A stretch of 64,000 nucleotides of DNA from Stenotrophomonas sp. WZN-1 (GTDB taxonomy: Bacteria; Pseudomonadota; Gammaproteobacteria; Xanthomonadales; Xanthomonadaceae), in NCBI RefSeq assembly GCF_002192255.1, contig NZ_CP021768.1, forward strand, positions 1,692,001 to 1,756,000. The letters run 5' to 3'. The translations under genes and the position numbers were made by a program. Shown piece by piece: positions 36,531 to 44,302 of this stretch (position 1 is the stretch's first letter; each line of letters opens with the position of its first letter). The notes beneath the pieces were generated by a model, which had not been told where the DNA came from, did no database searches, and saw nothing but the letters and a program-made list of their open reading frames with translations.

Positions 36531-37873
36531 GGTGCGGCCTCCTGCGGAACGTAGTGCACCGGCTTGTCACGCACCACCCGGCGCATGCGCGCCACGTCGA
36601 CCTCGCTCACTGCGCTGGCCTGGTTGCCCCAGCTGCTGCGGATGAAGGTCAGGATCTGTGCCAGCTGCGCATTCGGCAGCTGCTCGAAGCCAGGCATGGT
36701 GAACGCCATGCGGTCGTGCGGGGTATGCGGCGTGCGTCCGCCGATCAGGGTCACCTGTACCAGCGAACTGGGATCATCGGCGAACACGATCGAGTTGCCG
36801 GCCAGGGCCGGATAGACGCGGGGCATGCCACGGCCATCAGCACGGTGGCAGGCCTGGCAGTGCTCTGCATAGGCCAGCGAGCCGGCCACGCGGTAGTCGC
36901 CGCTGCGCAGTGCGGCGGTGGTGGTGTCGGTACCGGGTGACCACTGTGCGCTGCGGCCCTCACGCGCCGGCAGCTGCTTCAGATAGCGCGCCATCGCCAG
37001 CAGGTCAGCGTCGGACAGGTACTGCGTGCTGTGCTCGACTACGTCGGCCATGCCGCCGAAGGCTGCCGAGCGATCGGTGCGTCCGGTGCGCAGGAAGTCG
37101 ACGATCTCGCCCTCGCTCCAGCTGGCCAGGCCGGTCGACTCGTTGCGCAGGTTCTTCGCGTACCAGCCTTCGAGCACCGAGCCGGACAGGAACTGGCGGC
37201 TGCCATCATCGGCCATCGCCTTTTCCTGGAATGCCAGGCCACGTGGCGTGTGGCAGGCACCGCAGTGGGCCAGGCCCTCCACCAGTTCGGCGCCACGCTG
37301 CTGGCCGGCATCCAGCGACGGATCGGGGCTGAAGCTGCGTGGTCGTGCGAACAGCAGCTGCCACCAGGCCAAAGGCCAGCGCATGTTGGCCGGCCACGGA
37401 ATCGTGCTGTCGGCGTTGTCCTGCTTCACCGGCTGCACCGAACCCATGAAATAGGCATACAGCGCCTTGATCTCGGCATCGCTGGCGATCACGTACGAGG
37501 CATACGGCATCGCCGGATACAGCGGCTGGCCATCGTGGCGGAAGCCGCGGCGCACCGCGCGCTCGAAGTCGGCGTAGTCGTAGGCACCAATGCCGGTGTC
37601 CGGATCCGGCGTGATGTTGGTCGAGTAGATCGTGCCCATCGGCGTCTGCATGCCCAGGCCACCGGCGAACGGCTTGCCGCCCGGCGCGGTGTGGCAGGCC
37701 GCGCAGTCGGCGGCGCGCGACAGGTACTGCCCCCGCGCGATCAGTGCCGCGTCGTGGATGTCGACCTTCGCCACCTGTCGTGGGGCAAACCAGTAGGGCG
37801 TGGTGCGGGCGATGCCATAGGCGACGGCCACCGTGGCGGCCAGGGCAATGGCGAGCTTGAACGAGGTGCGCAT
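36527..37873 (-). CDS. Membrane-bound triheme cytochrome c subunit
   Basis: 448 residues from ATG 37873; an upstream in-frame ATG at 37921 would start inside the FNR-type box and is rejected. One N-terminal membrane helix (about 7-24) and three CxxCH sites, the first at C57-H61 (CAACHTAPGGKPFAGG), the others HCGACHTPRG and HCQACHRADG. This is the cytochrome subunit of membrane alcohol/aldehyde/gluconate dehydrogenases (quinohemoprotein type), but no dehydrogenase subunit lies next to it. It is paired with a TsdA-like diheme protein instead. A perfect FNR-type box lies 35 bp upstream. Confidence 0.84.
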   Translation of the reverse strand: MRTSFKLAIALAATVAVAYGIARTTPYWFAPRQVAKVDIHDAALIARGQYLSRAADCAACHTAPGGKPFAGGLGMQTPMGTIYSTNITPDPDTGIGAYDYADFERAVRRGFRHDGQPLYPAMPYASYVIASDAEIKALYAYFMGSVQPVKQDNADSTIPWPANMRWPLAWWQLLFARPRSFSPDPSLDAGQQRGAELVEGLAHCGACHTPRGLAFQEKAMADDGSRQFLSGSVLEGWYAKNLRNESTGLASWSEGEIVDFLRTGRTDRSAAFGGMADVVEHSTQYLSDADLLAMARYLKQLPAREGRSAQWSPGTDTTTAALRSGDYRVAGSLAYAEHCQACHRADGRGMPRVYPALAGNSIVFADDPSSLVQVTLIGGRTPHTPHDRMAFTMPGFEQLPNAQLAQILTFIRSSWGNQASAVSEVDVARMRRVVRDKPVHYVPQEAAP

Positions 37874-37907
37874 GACGGCACTGTGGGCACTCCCGCGCGC
37901 GGGTTCA

Positions 37908-37921
37908 TTGATCCGGATCAA
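37908..37921. promoter_or_regulatory. FNR/ANR-type box
   Basis: TTGATCCGGATCAA is a perfect match to TTGAT-N4-ATCAA and fully palindromic; it extends to ATTGATCCGGATCAAT. It lies 35 bp upstream of the triheme cytochrome start (37873), so the cytochrome pair is probably induced when oxygen is low. Confidence 0.8.
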
Positions 37922-37967
37922 TGACTGAACGGATACAGCTTGTACACCAAACTGAATCGTTCCCGCC

Positions 37968-37985
37968 TTGTCATCAAGCCGTCAT
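37968..37985 (+). promoter_or_regulatory. Pho box upstream of the lipoprotein hydrolase
   Basis: TTGTCATCAAGCCGTCAT: two 7-mers, each 6 of 7 to CTGTCAT, 11-bp period. On the plus strand, 74 bp before the hydrolase ATG at 38059. The best of the three boxes in the region. Confidence 0.65.
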
Positions 37986-38058
37986 CCAGGCGCGATAGAT
38001 GGCCGGTCTATTGGGGCGTTAACGTCTCGATCTGTCTGATTCGCCCCTATGACGTGAT

Positions 38059-39177
38059 ATGAAGCGCCTGCTGCTGTTGTTGCTGGCGTGCGCCGGCCTG
38101 TGGCTGGCTGCATGCTCCTCCTCGATCAATGCCGCATCCACCTCGCTCGCTGATCGGCTGATTGCGCCAGGTGGCGTGTCGACCCTGCTCGATCGCCCGC
38201 GCATTGCTGCAGCCATCGCCGAGCTGCCCAACCGCCATGGCTTCGCGCCGGGCCGCGATGGCGTGCCTATCTTCTGGCGTGTGTTCGATCCCGGCGATTA
38301 CGGCGCGCGTTACCACTACCTGCCGCAGCACCACGAGAACGGTCTGCCGCTGGATACCGGCCTGAGCCTGGCAGTACCACAACCGTTCCGTGCGCAGGCA
38401 CCGCGCGGCACCGTGGTGGTGCTGCACGGCTGGATGATGAACGGTGATTCGATGCTGCCGTGGTCGCTGCAGCTGGCCGAATCCGGTTATCGCGTGATCA
38501 CCCTCGACCTGCGCAACCATGGCCAGTCCGGCGCCGGTCCGTCCGGATATGGCACCTATGAATCCGATGACGTGGTCGATGTGATCGGTGAGCTGCGTGC
38601 ACGTGGCGAAGTGACCGGGCCGCTGTACCTGTTCGGTGTGTCCTACGGCGCGGCCACGGCGGTGTTCACCGCCGACAAGCTGGGCGACCAGGTGGAAGGC
38701 GTGGTGGCGATGGAATCGTTCGCCAATGCCGGCGTGGCAATCCGCACCATGATCCCGCACCTGATGGGGCTGCAGCCGGAAGGCCTGAAGGCGCAGGCGG
38801 TGGCCTCGTTTGCACGCTGGCGCTATGGCGGCCAGGACATCAACCAGGTGATCGCCGCCGCCAGCCGCCGCATCGACGTCGATCTGGACCGCGTGGACGT
38901 GGCGCGCGCGCTGGCCGATACCCGCGCCTGCGTACTGCTGCTGCACGGGCAGGGCGACCAGCACATTCCGGTCAGCCAGGGTCGCGAACTGGCGTTGGCC
39001 AACCCGCGCGCGCACTACATCGAAATGCGCGGCGAGGATCACATCACCCTGCCGTTGCGGCTTGACCTGCTGGCCGGGGTGGTCGATGACTGGATGGCGC
39101 GCGACGAGCACCATCCGCAGAGCGCTTGCCCGGCACCGCAGCTGCCGGCGCAGGCCGAGTGGCTGACGCGCAGCTGA
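38059..39177 (+). CDS. Alpha/beta-hydrolase lipoprotein, possible esterase or lipase
   Basis: 372 residues with a lipoprotein signal (lipobox LAAC, Cys19). The alpha/beta-hydrolase landmarks are the oxyanion region VVVLHGWMMNGDS, the acidic-loop region LDLRNHGQSG, the nucleophile elbow GVSYGA (Ser195), and a late acid-histidine pair HGQGDQHIP followed by MRGEDHITL. It should sit at the outer membrane and hydrolyse an ester or lipid. A Pho-box-like repeat upstream would place it with the phospholipase and phosphatase as a phosphate-scavenging enzyme; the substrate is inferred. Confidence 0.78.
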   Translation: MKRLLLLLLACAGLWLAACSSSINAASTSLADRLIAPGGVSTLLDRPRIAAAIAELPNRHGFAPGRDGVPIFWRVFDPGDYGARYHYLPQHHENGLPLDTGLSLAVPQPFRAQAPRGTVVVLHGWMMNGDSMLPWSLQLAESGYRVITLDLRNHGQSGAGPSGYGTYESDDVVDVIGELRARGEVTGPLYLFGVSYGAATAVFTADKLGDQVEGVVAMESFANAGVAIRTMIPHLMGLQPEGLKAQAVASFARWRYGGQDINQVIAAASRRIDVDLDRVDVARALADTRACVLLLHGQGDQHIPVSQGRELALANPRAHYIEMRGEDHITLPLRLDLLAGVVDDWMARDEHHPQSACPAPQLPAQAEWLTRS

Positions 39178-39178
39178 G

Positions 39179-39254
39179 AAAAGGGGACGGAGGGGATTAA
39201 GTCGTTTCCAGCCCAGGTGTGCGGGAAACGACTTAATCCCCTCCGTCCCCTTTT
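39179..39254. terminator. Perfect 31-bp inverted repeat between convergent genes
   Basis: Arms 39179-39209 and 39224-39254 are perfect complements over 31 bp, with a 14-nt loop (AGCCCAGGTGTGCG). The left arm starts AAAAGGGGACGG and ends TCGTTTCC. It begins one base after the hydrolase stop and ends 4 bp before the MFS stop on the other strand. A- and T-runs on both sides make it a two-way terminator. The arm length is unusually large for a simple terminator. Confidence 0.85.
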
Positions 39255-39258
39255 TCTG

Positions 39259-40398
39259 TCAGGGCAGGCGGCGTGCCAGTGATCGCGCGGATGCGGCGAC
39301 GCCGAGCAGCAACGCGGCCACGCACAGGAAGGCGAAGCCGAGGCTGGTGGCGTGTGCCAGTGCGCCGATCGCTGCCGGGCCGGCGAGGATGCCGGCGTAG
39401 CCCAGCGTGGTGACCGCAGTGATGGCGATGCTCTCCGGCATCACCCGCTGCTGGCCCGCCATCGAGAACAGCGCCGGCACGATGTTGGCGCAGCCCAGCC
39501 CGACCAATACATAGCCGGCCAACGCCACCGGGAACGAGGGCACCAGCGTGGCCAAGGTGAAGCCAGCTGCCGCGGTGATGCCGCCGATGACCAGGGTGCG
39601 GGTCCGGCCGAGGCGCTCGACGATGCCGTCGCCGAACAGGCGCATCGCGGTCATCGCCAGGGTGAACAACGCAAAGCCGGCGCCGGCCTGGTCGCGCGGC
39701 ACCTGGCGTACGTCGGCCAGGAACACCGCGCTCCAGTCCAGCATCGAGCCCTCGGCGAGGAACACTACGAAGGCCAGCACGCCGATGAACAGCACCACGC
39801 CATGCGGCAGCGCCAGCAGTGGCCCTTCATGCAGGATCCGTTGCGGGCGCCAGTGCGGTGCCGACAGCACCGCGACCAGCAGCAGTGCCGCCACCGACAC
39901 CAGCGCGGCCAGCCAGAGTGGTGTGCCGAGGATCAGCAGGCCGGTCATGCAACCGGCACCGACGAAACCACCGATGCTGTAGAAAGCGTGGAACCCGGAC
40001 ATCATCGCGCGCCCGGCATCACGCTCGATCGCTACGGCCTGCATGTTCATCGCGCAGTCCAGCGCGCCGACGCCTGCACCGAATATGAAAAGCGCCGCAC
40101 CCAGTGCCACGGGTGAGGGCGCCAGCACCAGCAAGGGCAGGGCACACAGCACCATCGCGCAGGTGATCACCATCACCCGGCGGCAGCCCAGCCGGCCGGT
40201 CAGCGCGCCGGCCAAAGGCATCGCCAGCAACGAACCCAGCCCAAGGCACAGCAGCACCGCGCCAAGGCTGGCATCGGTCAGCCCGGCCTTGGCCTTGGCA
40301 TAGGGCACCATCGGCGCCCACGCGGCAGTGGCGAATCCGGGAATGAAGAAGGCGGCACGGGTGGCGTGCTGCTGGGCACGTGGGGATGAAGGCGTCAT
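39259..40398 (-). CDS. Major facilitator superfamily transporter
   Basis: 379 residues from ATG 40398 (MTPSSPRAQQHATRAAF); an earlier ATG at 40455 would add 19 residues. Twelve hydrophobic segments and the MFS loop motif GALTGRLGCRRV near residue 65 are present. The repeat of the second half, FGDGIVERLGRTRT, confirms the fold. It resembles the YbjJ/fucose-permease-like group. No substrate can be assigned. It is convergent with the lipoprotein hydrolase and has about 288 bp upstream with a GGTGACGC/GCGTCACC inverted repeat. Confidence 0.82.
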   Translation of the reverse strand: MTPSSPRAQQHATRAAFFIPGFATAAWAPMVPYAKAKAGLTDASLGAVLLCLGLGSLLAMPLAGALTGRLGCRRVMVITCAMVLCALPLLVLAPSPVALGAALFIFGAGVGALDCAMNMQAVAIERDAGRAMMSGFHAFYSIGGFVGAGCMTGLLILGTPLWLAALVSVAALLLVAVLSAPHWRPQRILHEGPLLALPHGVVLFIGVLAFVVFLAEGSMLDWSAVFLADVRQVPRDQAGAGFALFTLAMTAMRLFGDGIVERLGRTRTLVIGGITAAAGFTLATLVPSFPVALAGYVLVGLGCANIVPALFSMAGQQRVMPESIAITAVTTLGYAGILAGPAAIGALAHATSLGFAFLCVAALLLGVAASARSLARRLP

Positions 40399-40473
40399 GC
40401 GCGATGCGAAGCTCCAAGGAACACCCATGAAAACGATTTCAGGCTGGGTCGGCAAGTGCCTTGCGTGACATTG

Positions 40474-40511
40474 GGTGACGCATACGATTGCAGTGACCCG
40501 ATTGCGTCACC
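40474..40511. promoter_or_regulatory. Inverted repeat upstream of the MFS gene, possible operator
   Basis: GGTGACGC (40474-40481) and GCGTCACC (40504-40511), 22 bp apart, with additional TGAC half-sites between and before them. It lies about 75-115 bp upstream of the MFS start. No regulator can be named. Confidence 0.35.
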
Positions 40512-40686
40512 AGCGATTAACGCCACGCACGGACAGTGGGTGCACGGTCGGCATTCCGCCGGCCGCTGTCGCAGGCCTGTACATGAGCACGACTGTGGTG
40601 ATCTGGAAGGCGCCGCTAGCCAGTACCTCCGGTGATGTTCTGTACAGAATCGCCCGCGGTGCGTCATGGCATCGCGGGCGCTACGG

Positions 40687-41388
40687 TTACAGCGGCAGGT
40701 CGAACACCAGCACTTCGGCGTCGTTGCCGTTTTCCAGGGTCAGCTGCGCCTCGTCGCTGACCTGCAGCGCATCACCGGCTTCCAGGGTGATGCCATTGAC
40801 CTGCAGCTGGCCGCGGGCCACCTGCACATAGGCGCCACGGCCATTGCCGAGCGCGTGGTGCAGCTTCTGGCCACCATCGAGGATGGTGGCGAAGATGCGG
40901 GCATCCTGGTGGATGCGCAGCGAACCGTCGGCACCGTCCGGCGAGGCGATCAGGCGCAGCTGGCCGCGCTTGGTTTCCGGAGCAAAGTGGGTCTCCTCGT
41001 AGGACGGCGTGATGTTCTCGGTGTCCGGGAAGATCCAGATCTGCAGGAAGTGCACGGTTTCGTCGGCCGAGTGGTTGAACTCGCTGTGGCTGACACCGCT
41101 GCCGGCGCTCATGCGCTGCACGTCGCCGTAGCGCAGCACCGAGCCGGTGCCCATCGAGTCCTTGTGCTCCAGCGCGCCGCCCAGCACATAGGAAACGATC
41201 TCCATGTTGCTGTGGCTGTGGGTGCCGAAGCCCTGGCCGCCGATCACCTTGTCCTCGTTGATCACCCGCAGCGGGCCGAAGCTGACGTAGCGGGGGTCGT
41301 AGTAGTTGGCGAAGGAGAAGGTATGGCGCGAGGACAGCCAGCCATGCTCGGCCAGGCCACGGGTAGCGCTCTTGCGGATCTGCAGCAT
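40687..41388 (-). CDS. Pirin-family protein (bicupin)
   Basis: 233 residues from ATG 41388, with GGAG 8 bp upstream; longer in-frame extensions run through the regulator gene and are rejected. The metal site is visible as FGTHSHSNMEIVSYVLGG (His, His, Glu) with GVSHSEFNHS further on. Pirins are bicupins with quercetin-2,3-dioxygenase-type or regulatory roles; the E. coli paralogue YhhW has the dioxygenase activity. It is divergent from a LysR regulator, which probably controls it. Confidence 0.88.
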   Translation of the reverse strand: MLQIRKSATRGLAEHGWLSSRHTFSFANYYDPRYVSFGPLRVINEDKVIGGQGFGTHSHSNMEIVSYVLGGALEHKDSMGTGSVLRYGDVQRMSAGSGVSHSEFNHSADETVHFLQIWIFPDTENITPSYEETHFAPETKRGQLRLIASPDGADGSLRIHQDARIFATILDGGQKLHHALGNGRGAYVQVARGQLQVNGITLEAGDALQVSDEAQLTLENGNDAEVLVFDLPL

Positions 41389-41529
41389 GATGGAATCTCC
41401 TTGTTCGATGGTTTCGATGGGGCGGGGTGGGGCGGTAGTAGCCATGTTTCCCCCGTTGGAGAGAAGTATCCGCTTGCGCCGGGGATTTGAAAAACGGATA
41501 GTTTTGACAGCCATCATCGAAAAATTCGA

Positions 41530-42450
41530 ATGCTCAAGCTCAGCCTCGATGCCCTGCAGATCCTGGACGCCATCGACCGCCGCGGCTCGTTCGCCGGCGC
41601 CGGCAAGGCCCTGCACAAGGTGCCCTCGACCATTTCCTACACCGTGGCCAAGCTGGAGGAGGACCTCGGCGTCCAGCTGTTCGACCGGGTCGGCCCGCGT
41701 GCCGAACCGACCGAGGCCGGCCGCGCCCTGCTGGACGAGGGGCGGCATCTGCTGCGCGCGGCGCGCGAGCTGGAGCTGCGGGTGCGCCGGGTGGCGTCGG
41801 GCTGGGAGACCGAGCTGACGCTGGCGGTGGACTCGGTATTTCCGACCTGGCTGCTGGGTCCGGACATCGCCGCGTTTCGTGAGGCGGAGGCGCCGACCCG
41901 GCTGCGGCTGATCGGCGAGGCCCTGTCCGGCACCTGGGAGGCCCTGCTGGACCGCCGCGCCGACCTGCTGGTCGGTGCACCGGGCGAGGGGCCCAGTGGC
42001 GGTGGTTACGTGGTCGAACCGCTGGGCACGGTGGAGTTCGTGTTCGCGGTCGCGCCGGATCATCCGTTGGCCAGCGTGCCGGGCGTGCTCGGTCGCGAGC
42101 AGCTGGTCGAGCACTGCGCGATCGCCGTTTCCGATTCGGCGCGGCGGCTGCTGCCGCGCACGGTGGGCCTGTTGATGGGGCAGGAGATGCTGACCGTGCC
42201 GGACATGGCCAGCAAGCTGAAGCTGCAATGCGAAGGCGTGGGCTTCGGTTTCCTGCCCGAGCCGTGCGCGCGCGCGGCGGTGGCGCGTGGCCAGCTGGTG
42301 ATCCGCGAGGTGGAGGAACACAAGCCGGAAGAGACCTTCTGGCTGGCTTGGCGCACCGGTGAGGATGGTGCCGCACTGCGCTGGTGGCGCGAGCGCCTGC
42401 GCAGGCCGGAGCTGCTGTCGCAGTGGTGGCAGGCAATGGCCAGGGGGTAG
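41530..42450 (+). CDS. LysR-family transcription regulator, likely of pirin
   Basis: 306 residues. N-terminal winged helix (LDALQILDAIDRRGSFAGAGKALHKVPSTISYTVAKLEEDLGVQLFDR) and C-terminal effector-binding domain. It is divergent from the pirin gene with about 140 bp between starts, where LysR regulators of this kind usually bind; the GATAGTTTTGACAGCCATCATC stretch near 41497 contains T-N11-A-like steps. It probably activates pirin in response to an unknown small molecule. The stop codon is followed 5 bp later by palindromic island 2. Confidence 0.88.
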   Translation: MLKLSLDALQILDAIDRRGSFAGAGKALHKVPSTISYTVAKLEEDLGVQLFDRVGPRAEPTEAGRALLDEGRHLLRAARELELRVRRVASGWETELTLAVDSVFPTWLLGPDIAAFREAEAPTRLRLIGEALSGTWEALLDRRADLLVGAPGEGPSGGGYVVEPLGTVEFVFAVAPDHPLASVPGVLGREQLVEHCAIAVSDSARRLLPRTVGLLMGQEMLTVPDMASKLKLQCEGVGFGFLPEPCARAAVARGQLVIREVEEHKPEETFWLAWRTGEDGAALRWWRERLRRPELLSQWWQAMARG

Positions 42451-42490
42451 GGGTACGGCAGGGCTGCGCCCTGCGCCCGCTACGAGCTGG

Positions 42491-42525
<35 letters not shown>

Positions 42526-42545
42526 AAGCTGGTTTCCTGAGGGAT

Positions 42546-42647
42546 GGCGGGGTGGGTCCGGTTGCGGGGGACGCTGCAAGTACGTCCATGTAAGCTCGGT
42601 CGCCGCATCCATGCGGCTCACGCCCCCGCAACCGGACCCACCCCGCC
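42546..42647 (+). repeat. Large multi-branched stem-loop, copy C
   Basis: Perfect 25-bp outer arms (42546-42570, 42623-42647) enclose exactly 52 nt. Hairpin 1 is TACGT-CC-ATGTA and hairpin 2 GCCGCAT-CC-ATGCGGC. Both differ from copy A by compensatory changes. Confidence 0.9.
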
Positions 42648-42693
42648 TTCGACAGATTTCCGCGATCTGTCGGAACGGCATGGACCGCTGTTG

Positions 42694-42741
42694 GTAGGTG
42701 TCGACCTTGGTCGACACAGTAGATTCACGCCATGCGTGGAT
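42694..42741 (+). repeat. Pair of SMAG palindromes in island 2
   Basis: GTAG-GTGTCGACC-TT-GGTCGACAC (42694-42717) is followed after one base by GTAGATTCACGCCATGCGTGGAT (42719-42741). The same pair, in the same order, is in island 1 at 6240-6287. Confidence 0.75.
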
Positions 42742-42785
42742 GCTTTTCGATCTCGATTCGAAATATTCGATTCCGATGAAGATTC

Positions 42786-42808
42786 ATCCACGCATGGCGT
42801 GGATCCAT
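42786..42808 (-). repeat. SMAG-like palindrome facing the previous pair
   Basis: ATCCACGCATGGCGTGGATC, the complement of the preceding ATCCACG-class element, so the two form an inverted dimer with a spacer of about 45 bp that is A/T-rich (ATTCGAAATATTCGATT). Confidence 0.65.
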
Positions 42809-42833
42809 CAGATCGCGGAAATCTGTCAGAGGT

Positions 42834-42929
42834 GGGGCGGTGTCGGAGTGCGGGGTGTCCGCGGCATGGATGCCGCGGCCAAGCCCCCATGGACGGGTTC
42901 ACGGCGTCCCCGCACTCCGACACCGCCCC
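42834..42929 (-). repeat. Large multi-branched stem-loop, copy D
   Basis: Perfect 22-bp outer arms (42834-42855, 42908-42929), extendable with a G-T pair to 25, enclosing exactly 52 nt in reverse orientation. On the minus strand hairpin 1 is CCCGT-CC-ATGGG and hairpin 2 CCGCGGCAT-CC-ATGCCGCGG. Confidence 0.9.
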
Positions 42930-43017
42930 GCCACCCCACGGAATGCGTGCTGTTGCTATTGCTCCGGCCGTTGCTTCGGCGGGTGCAGGGCGCAGCCCTG
43001 CCGAAAAACACACATAA

Positions 43018-43045
43018 AAAAACAGCAGGCCGGGGCCTGCTGTTT
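43018..43045 (-). terminator. Terminator of the tRNA-Arg operon
   Basis: On the minus strand AAACAGCAGGCC pairs with GGCCTGCTGTTT (12 bp, 2-nt loop) and a run of seven T follows. It lies 9 bp after the last tRNA-Arg and 15 bp before island 2. Confidence 0.88.
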
Positions 43046-43053
43046 CGGTGTAA

Positions 43054-43130
43054 TGGTGCGCCCGGAGAGATTCGAACTCCCGACCGCCTGGTTCGTAGCC
43101 AGGTACTCTATCCAACTGAGCTACGGGCGC
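43054..43130 (-). tRNA. tRNA-Arg(ACG), third in the transcript
   Basis: 77 nt including CCA. Acceptor GCGCCCG, anticodon loop CTACGAA with anticodon ACG (A34 becomes inosine to read CGU/CGC/CGA). Identical to the two other copies in the cluster; 32 bp from the next. Confidence 0.97.
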
Positions 43131-43162
43131 CAATTACATAAACTTGTTGTGCTGACTGTGTA

Positions 43163-43239
43163 TGGTGCGCCCGGAGAGATTCGAACTCCCGACCGCCTGG
43201 TTCGTAGCCAGGTACTCTATCCAACTGAGCTACGGGCGC
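43163..43239 (-). tRNA. tRNA-Arg(ACG), second in the transcript
   Basis: 77 nt including CCA, same sequence as its neighbours. 69 bp downstream of the first copy in the transcript. Confidence 0.97.
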
Positions 43240-43308
43240 GCGGTACACAATCAACTTACTACTTAATTTTACTGCATTTCCAGCGGCGGATGCTGGAAAC
43301 CTGTCGAG

Positions 43309-43385
43309 TGGTGCGCCCGGAGAGATTCGAACTCCCGACCGCCTGGTTCGTAGCCAGGTACTCTATCCAACTGAGCTACGGGCGC
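43309..43385 (-). tRNA. tRNA-Arg(ACG), first in the transcript, overlapping the hydrolase gene
   Basis: 77 nt including CCA. The 10 first nucleotides, GCGCCCGTAG, are also the last codons and the TAG stop of the alpha/beta-hydrolase gene on the same strand (43376-44302). No separate promoter can fit between them, so the tRNA cluster is either transcribed from within the hydrolase gene or as part of thiD-hydrolase-tRNA mRNA. Confidence 0.95.
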
Positions 43386-44302
43386 CCTGCGACAGGAGCG
43401 GAATTATGCGGATGTCGGCGCGCACCGTCAACAGTTTTGTGAAAATTTTCATCCAACTGAATGAAAAAGCTGTCAGCCACGGCGTCCGGGGCCTTCAGCC
43501 AGGCGAAATGATCGGCGCGCGTGCCCAGTTCCTGCGCGGACAGCACGCGCAGCTGCGCGTCCACATTCGGCAGCTTCGCCAGCAACGTCTGCATCGATCC
43601 GGTCGGTGCCAACCAGTCGTGCTCCATCAGCACCGCCTGCGCGCTGCCATGCACGCGCGCCATCTGCGCATCAAGATCTTCGTCCATGCCGGCCGCGGCA
43701 TAGTGGTTGTTCAGGCCGACGCGTGCCCAGTCGGCGATCAGTCCGTGCGCTTCGGTGCCACCGAAGCCGAGGCGCCGACCATGCAGCACGCCCTGGCGGT
43801 GCGCGATCCACGGCAGGAAGCGGTAGACCAGCGGCAGCAGCCAGCCGCGCGGTGGCGGGAAGCCGCGCCAGAACGGTGAGCCGCTGGCCGCCAACCACAA
43901 GCGATTGAAGCGCTGCGGATTGCGGCCGGCATGCACGCAGGCCAGCTGGCCGCCGAGGCTGTGGCCACCGATGATCCAGGGCAGGGCGCCGGCCTCATCA
44001 TCCGCCGCGACAAGCACCGCCTGGCTGGTAGGTAGATCCTGCTCCAGTACTTCGCGATAGCCCCAGTCCTGCGTGCGCGACGGGCGCAGCGAGCTGCTGC
44101 CGTTGCCGCGCCACTCATGCAGGTACACCGCCACGCCCTTCGCCGCCAGCGCCTGCGCAAGCGGCAGGTAGTGGCGCGCGGCCACGCCCAGCGCCGGCAA
44201 CCACAGCAGGCGCGCGATGGGCCTTGCGGGCACGCAGGCAATCACTTCATAGCGATGGCCATCAGTGCACTGCACGGCAATGACATCCGGTGCGAGGCTC
44301 AT
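43376..44302 (-). CDS. Alpha/beta-hydrolase, hypothetical
   Basis: 308 residues from ATG 44302, which overlaps the thiD stop (ATGA). The hydrolase landmarks are LYWLPALGVAARHY-type entry (LLWLPALGVAARHY), EWRGNGSSS, the nucleophile elbow IGGHSLGGQLA and the late VLMEHDWLAPTGS and TRADHFAW acid and histidine regions. It resembles the YheT/embryogenesis-type alpha/beta-hydrolases; the substrate is unknown. The last three codons and the TAG stop lie inside tRNA-Arg, so RNase P processing of the tRNA would remove the stop codon. Confidence 0.82.
   Translation of the reverse strand: MSLAPDVIAVQCTDGHRYEVIACVPARPIARLLWLPALGVAARHYLPLAQALAAKGVAVYLHEWRGNGSSSLRPSRTQDWGYREVLEQDLPTSQAVLVAADDEAGALPWIIGGHSLGGQLACVHAGRNPQRFNRLWLAASGSPFWRGFPPPRGWLLPLVYRFLPWIAHRQGVLHGRRLGFGGTEAHGLIADWARVGLNNHYAAAGMDEDLDAQMARVHGSAQAVLMEHDWLAPTGSMQTLLAKLPNVDAQLRVLSAQELGTRADHFAWLKAPDAVADSFFIQLDENFHKTVDGARRHPHNSAPVAGRP

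Noticed and set aside
43054..43385. Three 77-bp direct repeats with short spacers, CRISPR-like
   Set aside because: They are complete, identical tRNA-Arg genes with a terminator.
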